Below are positions 8,166-16,088 of a stretch of 36,346 nt of DNA, piece after piece; within the stretch, counting starts at the first letter, position 1, and every line of letters starts with the position of its first letter. The DNA comes from Alphaproteobacteria bacterium UBA4588 (GTDB taxonomy: Bacteria > Pseudomonadota > Alphaproteobacteria > Puniceispirillales > Puniceispirillaceae). A program made the translations under genes and the position numbers. The DNA is taken from contig CATISA010000126.1 of assembly GCA_949529445.1 (NCBI GenBank), positions 1 through 36,346 on the forward strand, in the 5' to 3' direction. The notes under the pieces were generated by a model. It made no database searches and had not been told where the DNA came from. It saw nothing but the letters and a program-made list of their open reading frames with translations.

Positions 8166-9389
8166 ATGACTAGTCCCACAATTCATGACAGCACCTATTC
8201 TTGGTTCCGGCTGGCTATCACATTAACCATTGCTATCTTTACTAATACAGGCATGTGGGCGGTCATTACAATCATGCCCGCACTAGAAGCAGAGTTTGTT
8301 ACGAGCCGCGCCCTCACCTCCCTTCCTTTTACCTTAAATATGATTGGCTTTGCGTTTGGCAATCTAGTCATCGGGGCAATCATTGATCGGTTTGGGATTA
8401 CTATTTCAGTTATTTGTGCCGCTCTCCTGTCCAGCCTTGCCTATCTGTTATCCACACAGGCAGATTCGATTTATTTTTTGGCAATTATACATCTTATTCT
8501 TGGTTTTGGTTGTGCGGCTGGGTTTGGACCGCTTATTACTGATATTTCGCATTGGTTCTTGCGACGACGTGGGATTGCTGTTGCATTAACAGCCAGTGGA
8601 AATTACCTTGCAGGGGCTATCTGGCCAGCTTTGCTATCTGGTGTTCTCGCAACTCATGGCTGGCGAAATGTCTATGTTACACTCGCCATTATCACTGTTG
8701 TTGTAACCATTCCTCTGGCGTTTTTATTAAGGCGTTCAGTACCAGAAACGGCGCATAATATTGCAGCGAAAAAAGTTGCTGAAAATACGGCAAAAACAAA
8801 CCTTTCGCCGAGGCAGCTACAAATTTTACTCTCAATAGCAGGGGTGAGTTGCTGTGTTGCAATGTCGATGCCTCAGGTCCATATCGTGTCCTATTGTGTT
8901 GGACTCGGCTATGGCCCCGCTATTGGCGCTCAGATGTTGTCATTGATGTTATTTGGCGGTGTTTTCAGCCGCGTTATCTCCGGTCTGGCAGCAGATAAAA
9001 TCGGCGGCATTTATACACTTTTAATTGGCTCTTCATTACAATGTCTTGCGCTGGTGATGTACCTTCCGTTTGATGGCATGGCATCTTTATATGTTGTGAG
9101 CCTGATTTTTGGCCTAGCACAAGGCGGCATCGTACCAAGCTATGCTGTCATCGTCAGGGAATATCTTCCGCCCAAAGAAGCCGGCGCGCGGGTTGGATTT
9201 GTGATTATGATGACGATTATTGGCATGGCGCTGGGTGGCTGGATGTCAGGTTGGATTTATGAGCTGACCGGCTCTTATCAGATGGCATTTATCAATGGTA
9301 TAGTCTGGAACGGTCTGAATATGGCCATTATATTATGGATATTGCTTCGAGGCACCAAAAAGCGCCCCGGCATGCCACAATGTAATTGA
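8166..9389 (+). CDS. MFS transporter
   Basis: A 407-residue major facilitator with 12 predicted membrane helices. After the second helix it has GAIIDRFG, the MFS loop 2-3 motif (GxxxDRxG type), and a matching loop 8-9 motif SGLAADKIGG in the second half. The long-spaced half structure and the WFLRRRGIAVALTASGN segment after helix 4 resemble the monocarboxylate/oxalate-formate type of carriers. It lies 103 bases after the acyl-CoA ligase in the same direction and may supply its carboxylic-acid substrate; that link is inferred from position only. It is convergent with the HxlR gene. Confidence 0.9.
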   Translation: MTSPTIHDSTYSWFRLAITLTIAIFTNTGMWAVITIMPALEAEFVTSRALTSLPFTLNMIGFAFGNLVIGAIIDRFGITISVICAALLSSLAYLLSTQADSIYFLAIIHLILGFGCAAGFGPLITDISHWFLRRRGIAVALTASGNYLAGAIWPALLSGVLATHGWRNVYVTLAIITVVVTIPLAFLLRRSVPETAHNIAAKKVAENTAKTNLSPRQLQILLSIAGVSCCVAMSMPQVHIVSYCVGLGYGPAIGAQMLSLMLFGGVFSRVISGLAADKIGGIYTLLIGSSLQCLALVMYLPFDGMASLYVVSLIFGLAQGGIVPSYAVIVREYLPPKEAGARVGFVIMMTIIGMALGGWMSGWIYELTGSYQMAFINGIVWNGLNMAIILWILLRGTKKRPGMPQCN

Positions 9390-9512
9390 TTATAAACACT
9401 ATCAGGTAAGCCCTAAATCATTAAACCTTTCGGGTGAACGAGATTTTTAGCAGCTACACGACCATTTATTTTTGAAGAATTGGGCGTGATATACAGCAAA
9501 AAATACAAGCGG

Positions 9513-9833
9513 CTAAGAGAGTGAACTATGCTTTTCACCCCAGACGGCTAAGGCTTGTAAAATCGGGGCAAGGTCCTGCGCTTTCTGGGTAGGTTGGTAA
9601 ATTTTACGGCGTTTATTTTCTTCATCCATCATAGATTGAAGCAGGCCATCTGCTTCTAAACTTCTTAATCTATCTGTTAAAATATTAGATGAAATTTTTT
9701 CTGGTGACTCGCTGAATTCGTGAAAATGTTTTTTGTTGTGAAATAAAAGGTCACGCAAAATAATTAGAGACCACCTATCACCAAAAATAGCAAGTGCACC
9801 AGCAATTGGACAGTTACAGTCAAGGTTTGACAT
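9513..9833 (-). CDS. HxlR-type winged-helix transcriptional regulator
   Basis: A 106-residue HxlR/YodB-family regulator. The signature CPIAGALAIFGDRWSLIILR begins at C8, followed by the wing and recognition part (EKISSNILTDRLRSLEADGL) and the family's C-terminal LAVWGEKH. Such proteins bind palindromes as dimers, and several (YodB, HypR) sense thiol-reactive compounds through an N-terminal Cys; here C6 and C8 are both present. It faces away from the RND operon starting at 9996, with 162 bases between them, so it very probably controls that operon and itself. The inducing signal cannot be read from the sequence. Confidence 0.93.
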   Translation of the reverse strand: MSNLDCNCPIAGALAIFGDRWSLIILRDLLFHNKKHFHEFSESPEKISSNILTDRLRSLEADGLLQSMMDEENKRRKIYQPTQKAQDLAPILQALAVWGEKHSSLS

Positions 9834-9869
9834 TTAGCACTCTTAGAATTTTACCTGTTAAATTTTCGA

Positions 9870-9884
9870 CTTGCAAAATGCAAG
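9870..9884. promoter_or_regulatory. Candidate HxlR operator (perfect palindrome)
   Basis: The 15 bases CTTGCAAAATGCAAG form perfect 6-base arms (CTTGCA/TGCAAG) around a 3-base centre. The site is 37 bases upstream of the regulator's start codon and 112 bases upstream of the RND gene, inside the only shared control region. Symmetry and position suit a dimeric winged-helix repressor; binding itself is inferred. Confidence 0.5.
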
Positions 9885-9995
9885 CGTTTAAACTAGGCCT
9901 ATTTTTATTCATTAATATAGTTAATGGGCAATTGCAAATAACGACCAATATTCTCCTCAGCTCGTCAACCGTTCATGCTTTTTAAAAGGTAGAAA

Positions 9996-12356
9996 ATGTC
10001 TCAGCCAGTTTCGTCGTCGGATAACTCATATGGTGAATTTTTACTGCGGCATCGGTTTGTTGCATTATTCATTCTCTTACTTGCAACTTTTGGCCTTTCA
10101 TCTGGGGCACAATTTTTATATTTTGATAATGATTACAGAGTTTTCTTTGGCAAAGATAACCCACAACTTAAGGCTTTTGAAAAAGTCCAGCAAACCTATA
10201 CAAAAATCGATAATGTGAATTTTGCTATCGACCCCTTAACCGGATCTGCGAATGACCCTGCAGTACTCGCCGGCGTGGAAGCGCTCACAGAAATGGCGTG
10301 GCAACTCCCCTTCTCTATCCGTGTTGATAGCTTATCGAATTATCAGCACACTGAAGTAGATGGGGATGACCTCATTGTTCGAGATCTATTTATGAATGGT
10401 AGCGAACTTAGTGCTGATGAAATGCAGCTTGTTAATGAAATCAGTACAACAGAACCATCTCTTTCTGGTAAAATCCATGATAGTCAGCATCGTGCTACCT
10501 CTGTGAATGCAACAATACAGCTTCCGGGCAAAACGGCAGATGAAGTTGCAGTTGTTGCAAAGGCTGCGCGCGAGCTTGCGGCCACGATAGAAGCTGATTA
10601 TCCGATAAAAATACGGCTTAGCGGCGTTATTTTCTTGAATAATGCATTTATGGAATCGTCTATGCGGGATATGGGGACATTGATACCAGCAATGTATCTT
10701 GTCATTCTTATTGTTGCCTATGCGCTATTGCGCTCTTTTACAGCAACAATCCTTGTACTTATCGTCATTATTCCAAGTATTACAGTTGCGATGGGTTTTG
10801 GTGGCTGGATGGGCATTGGCTTGACGCCGCCATCAGCCAGTGCGCCCACCATTATAACCACACTTGCGGTTGCTGACTCCATTCATTTACTAGTAGTGAT
10901 GCTCAACCGTATGCGAGACGGGCACGATAAACGCGAAAGTCTGCTTTATAGTTTGCGGGTTAATGCTAAGCCAATCTTTTTAACCAGCGTGACAACAGCT
11001 CTAGGATTTTTGTCACTGAACTTCTCCGATTCCCCGCCCTTCCATGATCTGGGTAACATAACAGCGTTTGGTGTCATGGCTGCATGGGTATATGCTGTTG
11101 TCCTGCTACCTATTTTGATTAGCTTTATGCCCATAAAACCAAAGGGTAACTTACAGAAACTTGATACAAAGATGAGCGTTATCGGCACTTTCATTGCTGA
11201 TAAATACAAAGCTGTTTTGAGCGTTAGCGTTGTTATATCAGTTTGTCTTTTAGCGCTTATTCCATTGAACGAAATCAATGATGATTTTGTTAAATATTTT
11301 GATGAATCTGTTGAATACCGTCAGGATACTGACTGGGTCAGTGCAAATCTTACCGGCGCAAATCTCATTCAGTTTAATCTTCAGTCTGGCGAGCCCAATG
11401 GTGTAAGCGATCCAGCATTTATTCAGACAGTTGCCGATTTTACAGAATGGGCGTTGAATGAAGAGGTCGTCACCCATGTTCAGTCTATCTCCGATACTTT
11501 TAAGCGGCTTAATCGTGACTTAAATGAAGGCAATGAGACTTTCTATAGCATTCCTGAGACACGCGATCTTGCCGCTCAATATCTGTTGCTTTATGAGCTC
11601 TCCCTTCCTTTTGGGCTCGATATGAATAATCAGCTAGACATCAGTAAATCATCGACACAAGTAGTTGTCACGCTTGATGATATGACAACCAAAGAGCTTC
11701 GTTCCTGGGTTGCTCGGGCGGAAAACTATCTGGCTGAAACGCACAATACAAATCTGACGGCTGTTGGGCCAACTGTGATGTTTGCCTATATTTCCGAGCG
11801 CAATATTGAAAGCATGCTTATCGGTACGCTTATCGCTGTATTCTTAATTAGCGGGGTTATTCTGATTGCGTTACGTGATATTCAGCTAGGGCTTATCAGT
11901 TTGATACCTAACCTGCTACCTGCGGCACTCGCTTTTGGCGTATGGGGCGCATTGGTCGGTCAGGTTAATATGGCTGTTGCCGTGGTCGCAGGCATGGCCC
12001 TCGGAGTTGTCGTAGATGATAGTGTGCACTTCTTAACAAAATATCAGATTGCTCGGAGAGAGTTGAAACTAACCGCCCGTGATGCTGTTATTTCAGCATT
12101 TAATGGTGTTGGCACAGCTCTGGTCGTCACCACCCTTATTCTTGTGGCAGGATTTGCCATTCTGGCGCAGTCTTCCTTTGGTGTGAACAGCTATATGGCG
12201 ATGCTCACAGCAATTGCCCTTGTGATTGCCTTGATTGCTGACCTGACCTTATTGCCAGCATTGCTGATTGTTCTAGATAAAGACAAGCCTGCAAAGAAAC
12301 ACTTAGACTTGAACACTAATGTAGCAGCTTCTTCACAAGCTAAAACAGCGTCTTAA
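9996..12356 (+). CDS. RND/MMPL-family inner-membrane transporter
   Basis: A 786-residue RND superfamily protein of the single-chain MMPL/HpnN type. It has a helix at about 20-36, a large periplasmic loop (about 40-225), a first helical bundle (225-380), a second periplasmic loop (about 425-600) and a second bundle. The two proton-relay sites expected of the family are visible: D294 in LAVADSIHLL and the D674-D675 pair in VVVDDSVHFL. Members use proton flow to move hydrophobic molecules or lipids out of the inner membrane. AAAGG lies upstream of the ATG. The LolA-like gene follows after 14 bases and a beta-barrel gene overlaps that, forming a three-gene transport operon controlled by the divergent HxlR regulator. 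Cargo unknown. Confidence 0.92.
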   Translation: MSQPVSSSDNSYGEFLLRHRFVALFILLLATFGLSSGAQFLYFDNDYRVFFGKDNPQLKAFEKVQQTYTKIDNVNFAIDPLTGSANDPAVLAGVEALTEMAWQLPFSIRVDSLSNYQHTEVDGDDLIVRDLFMNGSELSADEMQLVNEISTTEPSLSGKIHDSQHRATSVNATIQLPGKTADEVAVVAKAARELAATIEADYPIKIRLSGVIFLNNAFMESSMRDMGTLIPAMYLVILIVAYALLRSFTATILVLIVIIPSITVAMGFGGWMGIGLTPPSASAPTIITTLAVADSIHLLVVMLNRMRDGHDKRESLLYSLRVNAKPIFLTSVTTALGFLSLNFSDSPPFHDLGNITAFGVMAAWVYAVVLLPILISFMPIKPKGNLQKLDTKMSVIGTFIADKYKAVLSVSVVISVCLLALIPLNEINDDFVKYFDESVEYRQDTDWVSANLTGANLIQFNLQSGEPNGVSDPAFIQTVADFTEWALNEEVVTHVQSISDTFKRLNRDLNEGNETFYSIPETRDLAAQYLLLYELSLPFGLDMNNQLDISKSSTQVVVTLDDMTTKELRSWVARAENYLAETHNTNLTAVGPTVMFAYISERNIESMLIGTLIAVFLISGVILIALRDIQLGLISLIPNLLPAALAFGVWGALVGQVNMAVAVVAGMALGVVVDDSVHFLTKYQIARRELKLTARDAVISAFNGVGTALVVTTLILVAGFAILAQSSFGVNSYMAMLTAIALVIALIADLTLLPALLIVLDKDKPAKKHLDLNTNVAASSQAKTAS

Positions 12357-12370
12357 AAGGAGATCTTACT

Positions 12371-13156
12371 ATGAAATTTTTGCCTGTATCGCTCATTGCG
12401 CTGTTTGCTATCTCTCATCTGCCTGCTCTGGCTGTAGCCTCTGCTGAAAAGGGGCTCGAAATTGCTATCGCTGCTGATAATCGAGATAAGGGGTTTGGTG
12501 ATACAACCGCTGACATGACAATGACCCTCACCGATAAATATGGACAGTCGACAAGCCGCGTTATTCGTAACCGAACATTAGAGGGTAGCGATGAAGGCGA
12601 TAAGTCGATTGTCATTTTTGACAGTCCGGGGGATGTACGTGGCACAGCTTTCTTGTCGCATACAAAAAAGACAGACACAGATGACCAATGGCTTTTTCTG
12701 CCTGCCTTAAAGCGGGTTAAGCGCATTGCCTCTTCAAACAAAGCAGGCCCTTTTATGGGAAGTGAATTTGCTTATGAAGATATCTCTAGTCAGGAAGTTG
12801 AGAAATATACCTATAACTATCTCAGAGATGAAACACTGAATGGTCTTGACTGTTTTGTGATTGAATATGATCCCATTGATCCCAAAAGTGGCTATAAGCG
12901 ACAGATTGTCTGGATGGATAAGGCTGAATACAGGCTCCAGAAAATCGATTTTTATGACCGCAAAGATAGCCTTCTTAAAACACTCATTTATAGTGATTAT
13001 AATCTGTATCTGGACAAGCATTGGCGCGCTCATACTATGGTAATGACCAATCATCAGACAGGAAAATCAACTGAACTTCTATTTTCAAACTGGACAATGC
13101 AGTCTGGGCTTACCGAAAATGACTTTCAGAAGAATACGCTCAAACGGATCAGATGA
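12371..13156 (+). CDS. LolA-like periplasmic protein (outer-membrane lipoprotein-sorting protein family)
   Basis: A 261-residue secreted protein with a signal peptide ending near residue 25 (ALAVASA). The mature part is an unclosed beta-barrel of the LolA/LolB type: EIAIAADNRDKGFGDTTADM, then IVIFDSPGDVRGTAFLSHT, QWLFLPALKRVKRI and AGPFMGSEFAYEDISSQEVE, all hallmarks of the PF17131-type family annotated as outer-membrane lipoprotein-sorting protein. No lipobox is seen, so it is probably soluble and carries a hydrophobic cargo between membranes. AAGGAG lies just upstream of the ATG. It sits between the RND gene and the barrel gene, and its TGA overlaps the next ATG by four bases, so the three are translated together. 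This is not the general LolA, which is much closer to E. coli LolA in other genomes. Confidence 0.88.
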   Translation: MKFLPVSLIALFAISHLPALAVASAEKGLEIAIAADNRDKGFGDTTADMTMTLTDKYGQSTSRVIRNRTLEGSDEGDKSIVIFDSPGDVRGTAFLSHTKKTDTDDQWLFLPALKRVKRIASSNKAGPFMGSEFAYEDISSQEVEKYTYNYLRDETLNGLDCFVIEYDPIDPKSGYKRQIVWMDKAEYRLQKIDFYDRKDSLLKTLIYSDYNLYLDKHWRAHTMVMTNHQTGKSTELLFSNWTMQSGLTENDFQKNTLKRIR

Positions 13157-14307
13157 TAAAACACGTTTTTATAGGTGCTATTGCTCTTTGCTGTCTGACA
13201 AACAGCCTGTTCGCAGGTGAAGTCAATACAACGTTATCATCACGCTATGATGTATTTCCTGAAAATAGCAGTAGAACGCAAGATAAAAGCCGTTCTGCTG
13301 AGCTCAAGCTCGAAGCATTTCATGATCTTGATGACAGCCGTTTTGTGGCCGAGCTTATCGGACGCGCAGATGCGGATGATGCAGGTAGACGCATCCTTGA
13401 AGCGCGGCAAGCTTATCTGAGGACCCCCATTGCCGGTATGGAGGCGTTTATCGGTCACCGGCAGGTGTTCTGGGGAAATGCTGAAAGTAAAAATGTTGTT
13501 GATATAATCAATCAGAGTGATGCTGCAGCTGCTCAGGGCTCATCAGCCAAACTAGGAGCCCCCTCCTTATCACTCGAACGCTATATGGATAGTGGTGATA
13601 TGCAATTATGGTATATCAACGCCTTCCGCCAGAGAACCTTTAATGATTCTGACGCCCATCCAAGCAGTGGCATTCCGGTAACATCTACTCGGTTTGAGAG
13701 AGCGAACGGTCAAGATGCAGATGATTTTGCCGGTCGTTTCTCTACCGTATCTGGTGACTGGGACCTTGCGGGAAGCTTATTCTATGGCACGGCACGTGAC
13801 CCAATTCTGATACCCATTTCAAGTGGCACAGCTCTTCAAGCCTATTATCCCGTGATGAAATCAGTAGGATTTGAAGCACAACATACCGGCGAAAATTTAC
13901 TGTTCAAATGGGAAAGCTTGCATGGCACACAAGCCAGCAGTGCCTTTGCGGCTGCTGTCATGGGCATCGAATATAGCTTTTATGGCGTTGTTGATGATTT
14001 ATGGGATATAGGAGTGATTGCCGAACTTCAGCATGATGATCGCCCGCAAGCTGCTGCTGACCAGTTTCTTGTTGGCGGGCTCCGTTTTATCTTGAATGAT
14101 GTTGATGATACGACCCTTTTATTCCTTGTCTCGGCTGACAAGGAAGCCGACCAGTCCCTTGTATCGCTCGAAGCATCAAAACGGTTGAATAGCTGGTCAA
14201 GTATTGAGCTATCTTCTACCTTTTTTTCGAGCCGAACGGCAACCAGTGCTTATGGCCTGCTCTCCGATGATGACAGCCTATCTGTGACCTATAACGTCTT
14301 TTTCTAG
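13153..14307 (+). CDS. Predicted outer-membrane beta-barrel protein (DUF1302-like)
   Basis: A 384-residue exported protein: signal peptide with cleavage after about residue 21 (NSLFA), then alternating polar/hydrophobic strands and a C-terminal phenylalanine (YNVFF), the usual outer-membrane insertion signal. The stretch RQAYLRTPIAGMEAFIG and HRQVFWGNAESKNVVDIINQ (about 85-121) resembles the conserved GRQxVWGxxD...DVxNP block of DUF1302 porin-like proteins. It overlaps the LolA-like gene by four bases (ATGA), so it is the last member of the RND operon and a plausible exit or acceptor in the outer membrane. I do not recognise a named protein; the barrel call is strong, the family call moderate. 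Confidence 0.75.
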   Translation: MIKHVFIGAIALCCLTNSLFAGEVNTTLSSRYDVFPENSSRTQDKSRSAELKLEAFHDLDDSRFVAELIGRADADDAGRRILEARQAYLRTPIAGMEAFIGHRQVFWGNAESKNVVDIINQSDAAAAQGSSAKLGAPSLSLERYMDSGDMQLWYINAFRQRTFNDSDAHPSSGIPVTSTRFERANGQDADDFAGRFSTVSGDWDLAGSLFYGTARDPILIPISSGTALQAYYPVMKSVGFEAQHTGENLLFKWESLHGTQASSAFAAAVMGIEYSFYGVVDDLWDIGVIAELQHDDRPQAAADQFLVGGLRFILNDVDDTTLLFLVSADKEADQSLVSLEASKRLNSWSSIELSSTFFSSRTATSAYGLLSDDDSLSVTYNVFF

Positions 14308-14315
14308 CCAATAGG

Positions 14316-15215
14316 CTAATGGACGGCGCGTTTGCGCTCGCGATAGAGCGTATAAAGCCCTGATAGAATGATGATAACTGCGCCAGCCCATGTCCAGTAA
14401 TCTGGAAAATCTCCAAACACAAAATAGCCGTATAAACTACCCCAAATCAGGATCGTGTAATGTACAGGCGAGACCACAACAGCCAAAGCAACTTCAAGCG
14501 CCTTGATAACCAGCAATTCACCCAGCCCCGCCAGAATTGCCATAACGGCCATCAGAAAAATATGAAACCCTGAAACTGGCGTTTGCCAAATGAACGGCAA
14601 AGGGATGAACAACACCGATATAGCGACAAGTGCGGTATAGGCAATGGTTGTTTCAGTTTTATCCGAACCACTCAAATAACGAGAGATAATCTGACGAAAC
14701 GCAAAAAGCACCGCCGCTAGAACAGCAAGTAGCAGCGCAGGCTCAAAACCATCAAACCCAGGGCGTAATATAATCAGCGTTCCTAAAAATCCAACAATAA
14801 CAGCACTCCAGCGATGAATACCGACTTTTTCTTTCAAAAGTAGTGCACTAAACATCGTCACAACAAACGGAGCAATAAAGGTAACAGCAATAGCATCAGC
14901 AAGCGGTACAAAGTTTATGGCTGTTATAAATAATGCTGCAGATAATGCTGCCATAAGGCCGCGGACAAGCTGTAATTTACGATGGTTGGTTTGAAAAAGT
15001 GAGACTCCGCGCACGGCGATCATGACAAAAATACCCACCACCAATCCTAGCTGGCGCGTCCAGACAATCTGAAGCGGATGAAAATCTGTTGTTAAGACTT
15101 TTGCAATTGTATCGACAGCCGAGAAGACAAACATACTTAACAGCATAAGCCCAACACCAAAAAGATTTTCACGCGCTGTAGGTTCGATAATCTTGGATAA
15201 TGCCGTAACTTTCAT
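14316..15215 (-). CDS. DMT-superfamily (EamA) transporter
   Basis: A 299-residue, ten-helix drug/metabolite transporter with two EamA halves; the first half carries the hallmark glycine/proline-rich helices (ALFITAINFVPLADAIAVTF) and the second ends in a GELLVIKALEVALA-type helix pair. Its substrate is unknown; this family exports amino acids and other metabolites. The open frame extends to a TTG at 15284, but the stretch before the ATG at 15215 is hydrophilic and AAGAGG lies 11 bases before it, so 15215 is preferred; an ATG at 15254 is a second option. The stop lies eight bases from the convergent barrel gene. Confidence 0.87.
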   Translation of the reverse strand: MKVTALSKIIEPTARENLFGVGLMLLSMFVFSAVDTIAKVLTTDFHPLQIVWTRQLGLVVGIFVMIAVRGVSLFQTNHRKLQLVRGLMAALSAALFITAINFVPLADAIAVTFIAPFVVTMFSALLLKEKVGIHRWSAVIVGFLGTLIILRPGFDGFEPALLLAVLAAVLFAFRQIISRYLSGSDKTETTIAYTALVAISVLFIPLPFIWQTPVSGFHIFLMAVMAILAGLGELLVIKALEVALAVVVSPVHYTILIWGSLYGYFVFGDFPDYWTWAGAVIIILSGLYTLYRERKRAVH

Positions 15216-15436
15216 AATAGACGGTACCTCTTTAGCGGTGGCCAAAGCGAACATGCCTCCATCTGTATCATAAACAAGATACAAATCTTTGGCGTACTTC
15301 TGGTTTGATAGGCATTCTGTGCAAGCTTTACGCCTGACAAGAATAAAATGAGGTCGTGGAAATATGCTTTAGGTTATTGTGATGGTTAGACAAAGCACAA
15401 GGTTTGTAAAGCGTTAAAACATCACGCTAGAAAAGA

Positions 15437-16045
15437 TCACTTTCTCTTCAGCCCATCATATTCCGCAACTAACTGGCGGGCGACCGCGCCAACTTCTCTT
15501 GCTAACATACCCGGTTTATAGAGGCTGGACCCTATTGCAAAAGCCGTAATACCTGCTTCAGCCCAGACAGATAACTTACCAAGGCCGACACCACCAACAG
15601 CCGCTAGTTTAACATCATCTGGAAATACAGCACGCAGTGCCTTCACACCAGAGGGCCCAACAATGTCGGCTGGGAAAAGCTTTAGCATGTCAGCCCCTGC
15701 TGCAAGTGCGGCAAAACCCTCACTCGGCGTTAAAATACCTGGACAGGACATCAGGCCATGGTGTTTCGTACGGGCAATCACCTCTCTGTCCATATTAGGA
15801 GAGATCACCATATCCGCGCCTATCTCTGCCAGGACGTCAACATCTGTAGATGTCAATACAGTCCCTGCCCCAATACGTGCTTCCGCGCCATATTGTTCTA
15901 CCATCATCTCAATTGTGCGCATTGGATGTGGCGAGTTCAAAGGGACTTCAATCTGGGTAATACCTGCAGATAATAACGCATCACATACAGCCGCAGCTTC
16001 ATCAGTTCTAATCCCGCGCAAAATAGCAATCAGCTGTCTATGCAT
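15437..16045 (-). CDS. dgoA: 2-dehydro-3-deoxy-6-phosphogalactonate aldolase
   Basis: A 202-residue class I KDPG/KDPGal aldolase that splits 2-keto-3-deoxy-6-phosphogalactonate into pyruvate and glyceraldehyde 3-phosphate. Motifs: MHRQLIAILRGIRTDEA at the start, the proton-transfer Glu in TQIEVPLNSP, RIGAGTVL, the Schiff-base Lys in GADMLKLFPA, and GGVGLGKLSVW. The RGI and EVPLNSP wording favours the DgoA branch over KDPG aldolase Eda. A longer frame to 16216 would overlap dgoK by 128 bases; GGAG nine bases before the ATG at 16045 and the match to family length argue for the short form. It follows dgoK after 43 bases as the last gene of yaiI-dgoK-dgoA. Confidence 0.9.
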   Translation of the reverse strand: MHRQLIAILRGIRTDEAAAVCDALLSAGITQIEVPLNSPHPMRTIEMMVEQYGAEARIGAGTVLTSTDVDVLAEIGADMVISPNMDREVIARTKHHGLMSCPGILTPSEGFAALAAGADMLKLFPADIVGPSGVKALRAVFPDDVKLAAVGGVGLGKLSVWAEAGITAFAIGSSLYKPGMLAREVGAVARQLVAEYDGLKRK

Positions 16046-16054
16046 CTCATATCT

Positions 16055-16058
16055 CTCC
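16055..16058 (-). promoter_or_regulatory. Ribosome binding site deciding the dgoA start
   Basis: GGAG on the minus strand, nine bases before the ATG at 16045. The longer frame from 16216 would have 57 residues not found in KDPGal aldolases. Confidence 0.6.
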
Positions 16059-16088
16059 GCAATGAGGAATAGCTGCCAAGAATAGCCT

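Noticed and set aside
15216-15284. Longer DMT transporter frame from a TTG
   Set aside because: The extra residues are hydrophilic and lack a suitable ribosome site; an internal ATG with AAGAGG upstream fits better.
15410-15428. Short inverted repeat AGCGT...ACGCT downstream of dgoA
   Set aside because: Only 5-base arms and a weak T-run; too little to call a terminator.
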